From Macrolepiota albuminosa (Eukaryota; Basidiomycota; Agaricomycetes; Agaricales; Agaricaceae), in assembly GCA_027475525.1 (NCBI GenBank), contig JAMWFC010000049.1, forward strand, positions 3,766,947 to 3,830,946: a stretch of 64,000 nucleotides of DNA, given 5' to 3'. The position numbers were made by a program, and so were the translations under genes. Each line of letters begins with the position of its first letter. Within the stretch, counting starts at the first letter, position 1. Shown here in pieces: positions 52,655-63,894 of the stretch. The notes beneath the pieces were generated by a model. It was given only the letters and a program-made list of their open reading frames with translations, did no database searches and was not told the origin of the DNA.

Positions 52655-54608
52655 CGCTGAGTAGGACCCAATGCCACTATCATGAGATGGATTGAGAGTG
52701 TCCTACTCTACCACTTTACCTTAAGGCATGTACCAGGCAAAACATTCAGTGTGGATGGATTGTCAAGGCGGCCTAAACAGCCAGGAGATGAGGAGTACCC
52801 ACCAGTTGATCCTGAGTTAATAGATGAACCCAAGTCTATGAACTATGAGTATCCAGACAAGATCAATAATGTACCTGGTTGGGAGGATTGGGAACCTTTG
52901 GAGCTTGAAGAGTTTGCAGATCAAATTGATACTAGAGGTGGCTATCTAAACCTAGTAGCTACTGAAGTATCAGACTTTGAGCAGGAACTTGGTAAAGCCA
53001 GGTCCCAAGAACAGGAGCTTAAAGATGGAGTCTTGAGTCAAACCCCAGGAACAAGCATGAACCCAGTAGCAGTATTAGCTATGACCATGCCTCTGTTACC
53101 AGTGGAAGACCAAGAAGTCAGAGTAGAGGACACACAAACCTACCTAGAACACAGGAAAGGTGGTGAGGGTGAAGACTGGGATAATCTGCTACCCACTGTT
53201 CAGAGCTGGTTGCAAGATCTAGGGACAGAACCCAAGAATCTACAAGGCTGGGATCTAGAGAAGTTTAAGAAGTTTGCTAGGCAATTCTTCTTTGACAAGA
53301 AGGGGAGATTGTATAAGCGCTGTCATGAGGAGAAACATAAACTAGTAGTCCAAATTGATAGACGAATGTTCATGCTTAAATCAGCCCATGATGCCTTAGG
53401 ACATAGGGGAGCCTATGCCACCAGGATGCTTATACAGGAGCGCTTCTGGTGGCCGGGCATTGAAGGGGATGTACAGTGGTATGTTGGAACTTGTCACAAT
53501 TGTCAAATCAGACAAAAGACAGTAGTCAACAGAGAACCAACTGTAACTTATACTCCTTCCATCTTTCAGACAATTCACATTGACACCATGCACATGACAC
53601 CAGCCTCCAATGGCTGTAAGTACATAGTACATGGCAGGTGTGCCTTGTCTTCTTGGATGGAAGGTAGACCCCTGAGGAAGGAGAACCATAAGACCATTGG
53701 TCAATGGTTGTTTGAGGATGTGATTTGCCGCTGGGGCTGCATTGCAGAAATCATCACAGATAATGCTGGACAGTTCAAACAGGTCACTGCCTGGCTGGAA
53801 AAGAAGTATGGGATCAGAGGTATTACTATCTCTCCTTACAACTCACCAGCTAATGGTAGAATTGAAAGACCTCATTGGGATGTCAGGCAAGCCTTATTCA
53901 AAGCCTGTGAGGATCGCACCAAGTGGTTCTGGTTCTTCTACCATGTAATGTGGAGTGACCGCATAACTATTAGACAGAGATTTGGATGCTCACCATACTT
54001 CATGGTTACTGGTGCTCATCCTACTCTACCCTTAGATCTAGCGGAGGCCACCTGGCTGGTAGAATTACCAGAAGGACCTCTGACTACTGAGGAGTTGATT
54101 GGATATCGGGCTAGAGCTCTAGCCAAGCACTATCAACATGTGGAGGAAATGAGAGAGTGAGTCGGGAAGGCTAAGTTCCAATGGGCATTGAAGTTTGCAG
54201 AAGAGCATAAAAACTCAATCAAAGACTTCAATTTTAAACCATTGGACTTGGTACTAGTCAAAAACATGACTACTGAAAGTTCATTCAGTGCCAAGATGTT
54301 GCCACATTTCCATGGGCCTATGTAGTAATTGCCAGGACCCAGGGTGGTAATTACATTGTAGCAGAACTAGATGGGTCAGTATGGCAAGCACGAGTAGCTG
54401 CTTTTCGAGTTGTACCTTACAAGGCTTGCAAAAAGCTAATCTTGCCTCAGGGCATAGAAAAGTGGGTAGATATTACACCTGCTAAGCTAAAAGAGCTAAG
54501 GGAAGAACTATGAAAACCTACAGAGTTAATCACCAAGGACATCTCATTTGGCACAGTAAGGCTCCATGAGCCCACTGACCAGGAGTTGGGTCTGGCTCCA
54601 ACTGATTA
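52655..54608 (+). pseudogene. pol: Family-B pol remnant: RNase H end and integrase
   Basis: From MRWIESVLLYHFTLRHVPGKTFS the frame follows the full-length pol. The zinc finger is HDALGHRGAY...CHNCQ, and D-D-E residues lie in HIDTMHM, ITDNAGQF and NGRIERPH. The frame stops at TGA 54158-54160 (MRE-stop-VGKAK, where the other copy has MRTRVSKEK). It resumes to PHFHGPM, then loses one base before VIARTQGGNYIVAELDG. The tail runs to about 54,608. The Arg position again suggests CGA to TGA. Confidence 0.85.
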
Positions 54609-55537
54609 AAACCCAGAGAGTTGAAGTATATTTCTAAAAAGAAATAACCTTAAGTCCAGTCTGGGGTTCTTAACAGTATAAGGAGAAAGATGTTGACAGG
54701 GGGAAGGATCACTCAGGAAAGGGCACTAGTCCAGTCAGGCTAGTTGCCACTCAAATTATGGAAACATATCCTCAATTTAGGTCAATAACCTAAGCTTTAT
54801 GACAGAACATGGGCACAAAGGGGTCAATGGTCGAGTTAAAAGCCAAGGTTATGACTTAGTAAAATACTGGCAGATAACGCCGACGTTATCTGAGCCTAGT
54901 CCGTGACCTGAGCAAGAATCGAACATTGACACTATACGTCAACATGCAGGTTCGAATTCAGCCAAGAGACAAAGCTCTAAATCAATGAAGGCATTGGGGT
55001 TTGAACCCAAGGGGGGAGCGTATTTATTTAACAAACTTGTACGAAAATCAGAACAAATCAAGCACGATTGACTTAACGAGCTAACATGTGCGATCGAAGC
55101 TGAGCACAGTACAGAAGTTTTGGCTAAATAAAAAAAAAAAAAACATGAGGAGCCGGCGTGTTTGAGTTTGATCTCTGGGGGAAGAATAAAGTTTTGACAA
55201 AGCATGGGCACGGAAGTGACGACGCGGAGGTTCGACTCCCCAAGAGGGAGTTAAGTCCTTACGCTTGCAAGAGTCCATAACACGACTCAGAGAGGAAAAT
55301 GCGTAGCGCAAAATGCCCGCATTGGAAGTTCAAACCCAGGAGGGAAAACCAATAAAATTTGACAAGAAACCAGACGATTTTGTTTTTAAATTATTATTAT
55401 TGAATAATAAACTCAAATTCACAACGTTTCGAAGTCAAGGAGTTTTATTGGGTACTCAGAGTTAAGGAAAGGGGGGATTACTTTAAAAAGTCTAGGCTAA
55501 GCAAACACAGAACCGATGTTTGCAACGAGAGAGCCGC
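54609..55537 (+). repeat. Spacer with repeated TPsiC/B-box-like motifs
   Basis: Motifs of the form GGTTCGAnnCC occur at 54949 (GGTTCGAATTC), 54998 (GGTTTGAACCC), 55160 (AGTTTGATCTC), 55229 (GGTTCGACTCC) and 55327 (AGTTCAAACCC). Most are followed by a purine run such as AAGGGGGGAG or AGGAGGG, and several then by an AATAAA/TTTGACAA stretch. This suggests diverged units of roughly 50-160 nt. No complete tRNA fold is visible. Confidence 0.45.
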
Positions 55538-56816
55538 TTATAATGCCACGGCATCTTCGGTTCCCTCCTGCTGGAGGTCCTGAAATTCTACGTCTGATTC
55601 ATCATTGCCCGACTGCAAGATAAGCAGATCAGCAAAAAGACAAACCTCGAAATTAAGTAGGGACGTACTGGCAGCGAAACCTGAAGCGCGTGCAGCAACG
55701 AGCCAGCATGGTCGACGTCAGAAGGGCCTAGGGCCTGCTCAAGATGAGCACGATGGTCAGAAATCATTCTGAAAGTTTGCAGCGCAACGTCGAGTTGATA
55801 CAGCTGGTGTTGAGCAGCTAAATCGACCGCGTCGCAATGCTTTTGGAGGTCTGACCAGGGAACAACCTCATTGTCCTCAGCCAACTGCACCAAGTTGAGA
55901 GCTTGATCAACCGTGGCAAGCAGGGCCAGCGCAGCGTCAGTGCCAAGAACATGATTAGCTGAGGGCAAGGAGGTCAGAAAACCAAAAACTTGGAAGTTGA
56001 CAATATGAACGCACTCAAAGAAGGCATGACTTTGAGCTTCTTTGTCTTCGGTTTTCCCTCGGGCTTGGCCTGAGGAGGGATCAGAGAAATAGTCAGTGTG
56101 TCAAGATGATGAGCAACAAGGTCAAGCTTGTGGGCTAGGACTTATGTTAACATGTCGCTTAACAGGGCAAGGGACGGGTGTACCGAGCATCTCAACATCC
56201 TTATCTTGAGCGTGATGGTGTGCCTGAAAGAAGAGTAAGAAGGAAGAAGGCAGGAAAAGAGAAAACGAGAACATACCTCCTCAAGCTCTTTCCGGTGTTG
56301 CTCGTGACGACATGCACTGATGACGATAATTGCATCGGCAAACAAAAAGAACGCCCTAACCTCACTAGACTCTTTGCCTGCGCTACGATCCAGCAACGGC
56401 AGAATGTCAGAAAAAGCCTCGCAGAGGATTCTCTGATCAGAGAGTCAAGGATAGTGGGTCTCGTCAGAGAAGCGCTTAAGAAAAAGGTAAGAGGGAAGAA
56501 ATAAAGAAAGAGGAAAGGTACGCACCCAGCCAATACTACCCAAGAACTGAGCCCTGTCAGCAGGAGTACCCAGAAAAGCCTTGGCCGTAGTACAAAGGCC
56601 TACGGTGGCCTCCACAAACAAAGGTAGCTTCCAAATGGAAGTAATAACCTTGTTTGCATCCCATTTGACAGCACGCTGAAGCATGCCATAAAAATCAGGA
56701 GGGCCTGGCGTGGTACACGCAGGAGTAGCAATGGGCTTGGGGGGCGAGGTCGTAATAACGACTTGAGGACGAGCTTTGGGAGCGACCATCTTGCGAGGAG
56801 CAGTAGGAGGAGCCAT
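55538..56816 (-). CDS. Antisense spliced accessory gene of family B (copy 2)
   Basis: Six exons fit on the minus strand: 56816-56526, 56432-56277, 56223-56152, 56069-56015, 55958-55681 and 55612-55538. They total 927 nt and encode 308 aa with GT-AG introns and phases 0,0,0,1,0, the same as copy 1; exon 4 is 55 nt in both. Alignable parts are DKDVEMLGTPVPCPVKR with DSDVEMMSVSSPRPAKR, a LDVALQ..R region with LDMAQQRCKQL, and the acidic C-terminus with SDVEF/SPDVEI. The N-terminus MAPPTAP resembles MAPPTGP. It starts about 215 nt inside the 3' LTR, pointing away from it. It stays open although pol beside it is broken. Function unknown. Confidence 0.8.
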
Positions 56817-57020
56817 GAGCCCTGTAGCAGTGCACCTAGTCGTTTTTGAACGATGACGGTTGTGATCGGGGAGAAAAAGATACGAGCGGGAGGGAAAGAA
56901 AGAAAAACAAATTTTTGAGAAAGAAAAAGTTTTTTTTTTCTGGACAAAAAGTGACGAGAAAGATCAGGAACTACAATCGAATAAGCGCGTGTGCTGACTG
57001 AGGGCAGTCAGTAGATAGTG

Positions 57021-57108
57021 TGGGGGAGGTGATACGTATGTCGCATCCAAGACATCAACTGAGAGAATTAATAAAAACAAAGTCATATTAATTCTAGAAA
57101 GTACCACA
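57021..57108 (+). repeat. Polypurine tract and short 3' LTR remnant of the truncated family-B copy
   Basis: TGGGGGAGG precedes TGATACGTATGTCGC at 57030. The LTR seems to end at AAGTACCACA (57099-57108), similar to AAGTACTACA. If so, almost the entire 1-kb LTR has been deleted internally. The right border is tentative. Confidence 0.45.
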
Positions 57109-57559
57109 TACAGCCAAAAATGGTAAGCTGATATGTGCAGGTCGAAAACTGTAGACCTGACGTACCTCAGAAGACAAGACCCACCTGCCCACTACTCGAG
57201 ACAGCCCAACGACGTCGATAAGCCAGCTTGAATGGCAACCGCCAAAATGAGGTCTTGATAAGATAAGATCTCAGGCATGAGGCCGAGACCGATCCCATCA
57301 AGATTGATGAGAATTCCTCCAGGAGGGTGGGCATGATATGGAGCTGATATGCCTGGGTGCCCTCCTGGAGTATTCATGTGAAAGGGACAGCACCAATGAT
57401 TTTGATGTTGAGGGCACTGAGGTCAAGGAGGGTCAAATCCACGTTCTCTGGAGGAGGCTGAATGAGTTTCCAGGAGTTCCAGGTTGGGTAATTTGGTCCT
57501 TTGTACTTGTTACAAGGAATGTTAAGGGGAAACAGAGGGAAACTTCCAGTTGTCATGCA

Positions 57560-58670
57560 GGGATTCTCAGGGCTCCAGGAATTGTCTGGATGGACCACAA
57601 CAACCTGGAGTACTTCTGGACGGCCAAAAAACTGAACCGTTGCCAGGCCCGGTGGTCCCTGTACCACCACAAGCCAGGCTGTAGCATGGGAAAGCCTGAC
57701 ACCCTCTCCCAGCACACTGACCACAGCTCCAGTGTGAGGGACAATGATAACATCACCCTCCTCCACCCAGAGCTTTTCACCATTTGTGCACTAGAAGAGG
57801 TGGCCATGCAGAGGGACAAGGTCAACATCCTCCAGGACATATGCTGGGGGAACCAGGAAGGCCTGCAGGAAGATTCAGTCACCAGAGCTGCGCTAGCGCT
57901 ACACTTAGGACACCCTTCTGATACAAAGTCTGTACACACTGACAAGCGGGGATTGCAGGATGGCCTTCTCACCTTCTAAGGGTGGGTATATGTGCCCAAC
58001 AACCTGGACCTCCACCGGCGCATTGTTGAGCGGCACCACGACTCCTGTGTCATGAGACACCCCAGTAAGTGGAAAACATTGGAACTTGTCTCACAGAATT
58101 ACTGGTGGCCACAGATGTCCCATTATATAGGCTCCTACACCAGTACCTGCGACCTCTGCCTCTGAACAAAACCCCATTGATGCCTGCTGATGGGTCAATT
58201 GCAGTCTCTCCCCATGCCTGCAGCGTGCTGGAGTGTAGCCTCCATCAACTTCATCATGAAGCTCCTGGACATGCATGGATACAATGCGGTCATGGTCGTG
58301 GTTAATCTGTATGGCAAGTGGGCTCACTTCATTTCAACACACATGACCTGCTCAGCAATGAGCATGGCCAACCTGTACCGGAAAAATGTCTGGAAGCTCC
58401 ATGGCCTCTCCAACACCTACATCTCCAACTGGGGCCCCCAGTTTGTGATGGACTTCACCCAGGAGCTCTACCGGAGCTCTACTGTCTCCTGCACATCAAG
58501 CTCCACACTTCCACCACCTACCACCCACAGTCTGACGGCCAGACCAAACATGTCAACCAGAAACTGGAGCAGTACCTCTGGTTGTTCTGCAACAAGCAAC
58601 AGGACAACTGGGATGAGCTCCTCCTGGAGCCTTGTTTGATCTTATCTCTTCATAAGAATAATATGGTTGT
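57560..58670 (+). pseudogene. pol: Decayed gypsy pol (RNase H to integrase)
   Basis: In three shifting frames the plus strand shows WMDHNNLEYFWTAKKLNRCQARWSL, then VYVPNNLDLHRRIVERHHDS and NYWWPQMSHYIGSYTSTCDLC. SINFIMKL, WGPQFVMDFTQELYR and QSDGQTKHVNQKLEQYL follow. These are the ordered RNase H end, zinc finger and integrase core of a chromovirus-like gypsy pol. The E of the last motif is Lys-His here (TKHVN for TERVN), and stops are frequent. No LTR was found. Confidence 0.8.
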
Positions 58671-59755
58671 TATATGCTCACAATATCTATCATCATGGAC
58701 TTGGACAAAGGCCAATTGTCCCTTTTACAAGCATGTTGTGTCACCTTTATACTCTTTGGCAGCAACAAGAATGAAACATGTGCATGACATAAGCAAGAAC
58801 CAGATAAAGTATGTTGACATCCTGAAAAATTGACTTGCAGTAAGTTGTTGCACTCATGGGGAAGGTTGAAAGCCATGTTCTTGACTCAGTGAATGCAACT
58901 GATGCGGTTCAAGAGGAGGATGGAGAAAGCAAGCAGGCCAGATAAAAATTATTGAATGATGTAAGTGAAATGGTATGATAAAAGACTGATAAAAAGTACT
59001 ATAAGAGTCTAGATAGCTTCAGGAAATAAGGAGGTATTGAAGGTATGCGAATAAAAAATATGTATAAATATTTGTAAGTTTTTCTATTCTAGATCTACAC
59101 ATTTGATTTTGATGATAAAATGATGAATGTGCAATTTGAGTTTCTTCTGAAAGTAAAAATACCAACAGAAGAAGAGAAAGAAATAAAAGGTGCAATATAC
59201 CATATATATCAATTTTCTCGAACTGAGTCCCAAATCCACCTTCAAAATTCAAAGATCCAGAGATACAAAAGGAGCAAAAAAGGATGAAATATTGCCCCAG
59301 CAGCTCAAATCGACTCAGCTGCCTCATCATGGTACATGGGAAGAGGTGCTTGAACTAAACACACAGCTTGAAAAGAAATCCCGTCCTGTTCTCTACATGT
59401 CTGAAGATGAGTGGTTGGAGAGCTTGTGTAGGCATTTGTGCTGAAGCAGGAGAAGACAAAGGTGGTGATGGTGACAAAGGGGGTAGGAGTGAGTCAGAGA
59501 CGGGGATTCCATTATTTGATGTTGACATCGACATCTCTGGCTTGGAGCAAACATTGACATTGGATCCATGTGAAGATGTGGAAAGAGCGGAGATGCATGA
59601 TGGCATCAAAGGCATTGGAGTGAGGTGCAGTGTCAAAGTGAGTAAAGCCATCCAAGGCTTCTCTGGCTAGGAGGACCCAAGCATTGGAAAAACACTTTGA
59701 TAGGACTCATAGCGTGTTTCTTCTTGTCCTCCTGCTCTAGTTTGGGCTCGCTTGC
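58671..59755. other. Stretch with weak frames only
   Basis: Two overlapping plus-strand frames (59190-59444 and 59368-59670) are Glu/Lys- and Gly/Asp-rich and resemble nothing I know. The region may carry further gypsy remains, but I cannot show it. Confidence 0.3.
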
Positions 59756-59939
59756 TGTTAGACTGTTATTTGTGATTCGCAACACAGTGCAATAATCAGG
59801 CTGTTTACGAAATTATATTGAATATAAGTAGCAAATGGTATGTTAGACATACCTGTTTACGAGACGAATAGAACTAAGGAAAAACATATCTACGCTGGAT
59901 TGACTACTGTGGCTCTCTGGTCACGTGCATATCGTGACA
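59756..59939 (-). repeat. 3' LTR of family D, tentative
   Basis: The minus-strand start TGTCACGATATGCACG is fixed by the polypurine tract. The end is placed at ...CTAACA only because it gives CA; without the 5' LTR the border cannot be confirmed. Confidence 0.45.
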
Positions 59940-60079
59940 CCCGCCCCCCACTTGTAAGGCTGGAAACCTGACATGGTGCAAAAGGGAAAAAAAGGACGAG
60001 GATGTCCCTCACAGACCAACCCCCTTGTTCGTCAGCCCTGTCGTCGTCGCTGTCGCTTCCCATGCACCCTCTTGTTCTC

Positions 60080-61560
60080 CTGGAACTCTTGTATTGCCTC
60101 CAGGACGTGAGGCAGCTCGTATTCCTTCAACCACTTGTCCTCACTCTCGTTGTACCCTTTTCATCTGATCAGAAACTCCTTCACCCCACCTCTGGTCGTC
60201 CTCTGACGCAGTACCCGCTCAATCTCAACTTCCTCCCCCGTTTCCATCTGGACTGATGGCGGTGGTTTCTGCCTGCACCCTGGGATCATGTCTTTTTGTG
60301 CCAGGACCAGGCATGAGATGTGAAAGACATCGTGTATTGACCAACCGTTGGGCAAGTGTAGTCGGTATGCTGAGGCAGAGACCCTCTGTGCCACCATGAA
60401 CAGACCAAAATGTCTGAAGTCGAGCTTATGATTGGGTCGATCCAAACATAAGTCTGCACATTTGAGGTACACATGGTCTCCCACAGTGTAACTAGGGGCA
60501 TCGTCCACCCAGGCGTCGTGAAAGCGTTTCATGCATTCTGCTGCCAACTCCAACAACCCCTTCAGCTCCTGCTGCACCTCTCGTATGCGGTCCAGGCCCT
60601 CGTCCGCCTTTGGAACGGACTGGGAGTTTACCGGATCTATGGAGAAGGTTGGGTTGTAGGCGTACTTGGCATAAAAGGGGGCCATGCCGATAGCAGAGTT
60701 AACGCGATTGTTGTACACGAACTCAGCAAACGGCAACCAGTCCATCCAGTCATCCTGATAGTAGTCGACGAAGGCCCGCAGGTAGATCTCTAACTCCTGA
60801 TTTGTGCGTTCCGTCTGACCGTCTGTCTGTGGGTGGTGGGCCGTCGAGAGCGCCTGCTTGATGCCCAGCCTCTCCCACATCCGCTTCACGTAATGTGCAA
60901 CGAATTGTGGACCCCGGTCCAAGACCACCTTCTTCAGCATTCCATGCAAGCACCAAACACGTTCCATGAATGTGTTGCACATTGCCACCGTGTCATCCGT
61001 TGAGTGCGCACCCAGGAAGTGCGCCCTCTTCATGGATTTGTCACAGACGACCTGGATCGCGTCGTGGCCCCTCGACATGGGCAGAGGTCCAACATAATCC
61101 GTCGACACATGTTGCCATGGGCCATCGGGGATTTCGAGCAGCTGCAGGGGGCCGTGCGGGCATCGCCATTGTGGTTTGATGCACTGGCATACCTCGCAGC
61201 CCTCCACATAGCGCTTGACATACTCTGACATGCGCAGCCAGTAGTAGTTCCTTGCCACAAGCACCGCGGTATTTGCCTGCCCAGGGTGGCCTGCCGGGAT
61301 TGAGTCGTGATAGAGCTGCAATATCAGCCGCTTCACCTCCTTATCATCTGGAACGTACACCAGTCCCCTAAATCGCACTAAGCCCCCGTCCACGACAAAG
61401 TCCTTCAGCCTCGCCCTCACCAACCCCGGCGCCTCCTCCACGTGCCACAACGCTTCCAATTTCGGGTCCTGGGGTGACGCCTCCCAAATCCTCGCCAGGA
61501 TCTCCTCATCCGCCAAGATCGTCTGCGCTGCTGCCACCTGCCGCACCACCCCAGCGCCAC
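60080..61560 (-). pseudogene. pol: Family-D integrase and chromodomain, broken
   Basis: The zinc finger is HPGQANTAVLVARNYYW...CEVCQCIK. The catalytic residues are in STDYVGPLP, VLDRGPQFVA and QTDGQTERTNQE, all present. After the SH3-like region comes the chromodomain EVEIERVLRQRTTRGGVKEFLIR, then TGA at 60161-60163, then KGYNESEDKWLKEYELPHVLEAI. Relatives have Trp (RWKGY) at that position, so TGG to TGA is the likely change. The rest of the chromodomain follows in frame to about 60,080. Upstream of 61,549 the frame changes at least once. Confidence 0.85.
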
Positions 61561-61670
61561 CACTGCCTTCCTTGCCTTTTGCCGTCCCAACCTCTCCTCA
61601 CTCAGCACCCACTGCTGCGAATTGTCACGCAGCTCCACCGGTACCTCATGGTCAGGCCATCGGGCCCCAC

Positions 61671-62464
61671 TGTCACGACCCCTCCCCCCCAGAACCCCCC
61701 CGGAACACCCCCGGAGCCCCGCCCAGGAACCTCTTCCGTCAATCCCACAGCGCACCCCGCCCCCACAGCTGCCGACGCCGCCATCACACGCATCAATGAC
61801 CGCCATCAGCCGTCAACGATCGCCATCAGCCAGCCCCCCCCCGGGACCCCTGCATCACGGACCCCGGGATCAACCGCCATCAACGATTGGATCATGCGGC
61901 TCGCATCCAGCCATCACGCATCACGCCCCACGCATCACGACTCCCTCCGTGCCAATTGATCGCACGTCCCCACACGCGCGATCCTGGTATACAGTCCCTG
62001 ACCGCTACTCAATGACTCCCGGAACTCATCCCAGACACCCCGGAATCCCGAGACACGATCCGTAGTACTTATAGTGTAGTTCTCTGCTGTATTCACTAGT
62101 CTTGATATTACTTTGGTTATTGCATGCCCTTTTGCTTGACTGGTATGCCTTGATTGGTACGCTTCAACTGGCACGCCTAAGTATTCGCGTGCTCTAAGTT
62201 TTGGTACGCACTTCGCGACTCTTGATTTACTAACTTGGTCTCGTCTTAGAACCTCCGGTTCACGACTCGACCCCCTCTAACTCTCAGTTACCTCCAACCC
62301 AAAACCCCCGGACTCTAGTCCCCTCTCCCGGGATTACCCCTGTCCTCGTCTTGAACCCCGGAGTCCTAGCCCCGGAGTTCCAGACACCTGAGTATTCGTA
62401 GGTCAAGTCCGCATCGTAAGGGCATTGCTTTCCCGGAAAGCCCCCGACTCAGCGGAACCTGACA
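61671..62464 (-). repeat. Solo LTR inserted in family-D pol
   Basis: 794 bp with minus-strand ends TGTCAGGTTCCGC...GGTCGTGACA, flanked by CCCAC at 61666-61670 and 62465-62469, a perfect 5-bp duplication. It splits the linker just after the pol motif HHRPGRLS. It is not similar to the other LTRs in the window. It is GC-rich with long C runs. Confidence 0.8.
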
Positions 62465-63894
62465 CCCACGCTTAACCTGCCCGGGCGGTGGTGGATTACA
62501 AACACAAAACGATTGAGGAAAATGCTCCACCGTGCTTGTCATCTGTTGAGATCACGTGCAGCCATGAAGTACTCGAGGTTTCGGTGGTCCAAGAACACCT
62601 CGACTGTGAATGGGTTGCCTTTCAAGTACGGCCGCCACACCTCCAATGCATGCACTACCGCCAGCAGCTCCTTATCGTGCACATCATAATTCTGCTCTGC
62701 TGGTTGCAATGCTTTCAAAAAGAATGCTACCAGCCTCCACTCCCCATCCTCCGCCTCCTGTGACAACACCACCCTGACCACAAAATCAGACGCATCCGTC
62801 TCCACCCGGAAGGCCGCCTCCATATTTGGCATGACCAACACTGGTGCCCAAACGAAGGCCTGCTTCAACACATCAAATGCCCCCTGCTCCTCCTCACCCC
62901 ACCTCCATGCATAGTCCTTCCCCTTCAACCTCTCCAATGGTCTCACCATTGTGGCGTAGTCCTCCACAAAGCGCCGATAAAAGTTACAAAAGCCCAAGAA
63001 TTGTTTGACGTGTCGCACATTCCCTGGCATCGGCCACTCCGTGACACCGCTCACTTTCACCGAATCCATGCCCACATGGCCTGGTGTGATCTTCAGCCCA
63101 AGATAGTTCACCTCAGTCGTGTTGAACTTGCACTTCTCCGGCTTCAAGAACAGATCTGTGGCCCGCAACCTCCTCAGCACCTCCCGGATGTGAGTTTTGT
63201 GCAGTGCCGGGTACTCCAAAAACATGATGATGTCATCCAGATACAGGACCACATAGACATCAACCAAGTCATGGAAGAGCTCGTTGACCATCCTCTGAAA
63301 GGCCACCAGTGCGTTCCGTAATCTAAACTGCATCACCAGGAACTCAAACTGGCCATACCATGTTCTAAACAACGTCTTCCACTCGTCCCTGGCCCGCATC
63401 CTGACGTTATAGTAACCCCACCTCATGTCCAGCGTGGTGAAGACCTTCGCAGCTTTCAGTCGGTCCAGCAACTTGTTAGTGAGGGGAATTGGGTATGCGT
63501 CCGGTTTAGTGATGGCGTTCAGCACCCGAAAGTTGACGACCAGATGCAGTGTCCCATCCTTCTTCTTGACAAAGAAGACAGGAGCCCCACATGGTGCACT
63601 AGACGGCCGTATGTAGCCTTTTGCCAAGTTGTCGTCGATAAACTGTCTGAGTGCACGCAACTCTGCCGGCGCGAGTTGGTAGAGCTTCCCAGGCGCCGGG
63701 ATGTCCGTGCCATCCACCAGTTCAATGGCCAGGTCATGCTTCTGGTGCGGCGGCAACTGTTCAGAGTGCGCCTTGTCAAAGACATCAAGGAAGTCATGGA
63801 GCGCCACCGGTACCATCTCCTCCACTGACCTCTGTGCTCCTCCTTCCTCTCTTGCCGCCCTCTCTGCCAGCGACTGCGAAACGCTCTTCGACAT
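62465..63894 (-). pseudogene. pol: Family-D RT and RNase H
   Basis: The frame from 63894 has the RT finger FFVKKKDGTLHLVVNFRVLN, TLDMRWGYYNV, and YLDD near residue 222. RNase H has VETDASDFVV and FLDHRNLEYF. TGA at 62539-62541 follows AARDLNR where relatives have Arg before QARW; the frame then continues to HHRPGRLS. The usual VMPFGLTNAPATFQ is QFRLRNALVAFQ here, so residues packing near the catalytic site have changed. With the TGA this shows decay. Confidence 0.85.

Larger units (their letters stand above)
52655..57108 (+). mobile_element. 5'-truncated family-B gypsy element
   Basis: The copy starts within RNase H at a sequence matching the pol of 20186-23598 (PNATIMRW) and runs through integrase, a long spacer and the antisense gene to a polypurine tract and an LTR start TGATACG at 57030. 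Everything upstream, including RT, protease, gag and the 5' LTR, is missing. Pol is broken, but the antisense gene is open throughout. Confidence 0.8.

Noticed and set aside
54949..55337. True tRNA genes
   Set aside because: Only the TPsiC-like part is present; no acceptor, D-arm or anticodon arm can be folded around any of the motifs.
59190..59670. Possible small gene upstream of family D
   Set aside because: Two overlapping frames, Gly/Asp-rich, no introns or motifs; kept only as part of an unassigned stretch.
7711..62541. TGA might be a sense codon in this organism
   Set aside because: TGA replaces Arg in several independent genes, but no known code reads TGA as Arg, and the PUF gene and both antisense genes fit standard stops. 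CpG decay of CGA is simpler.
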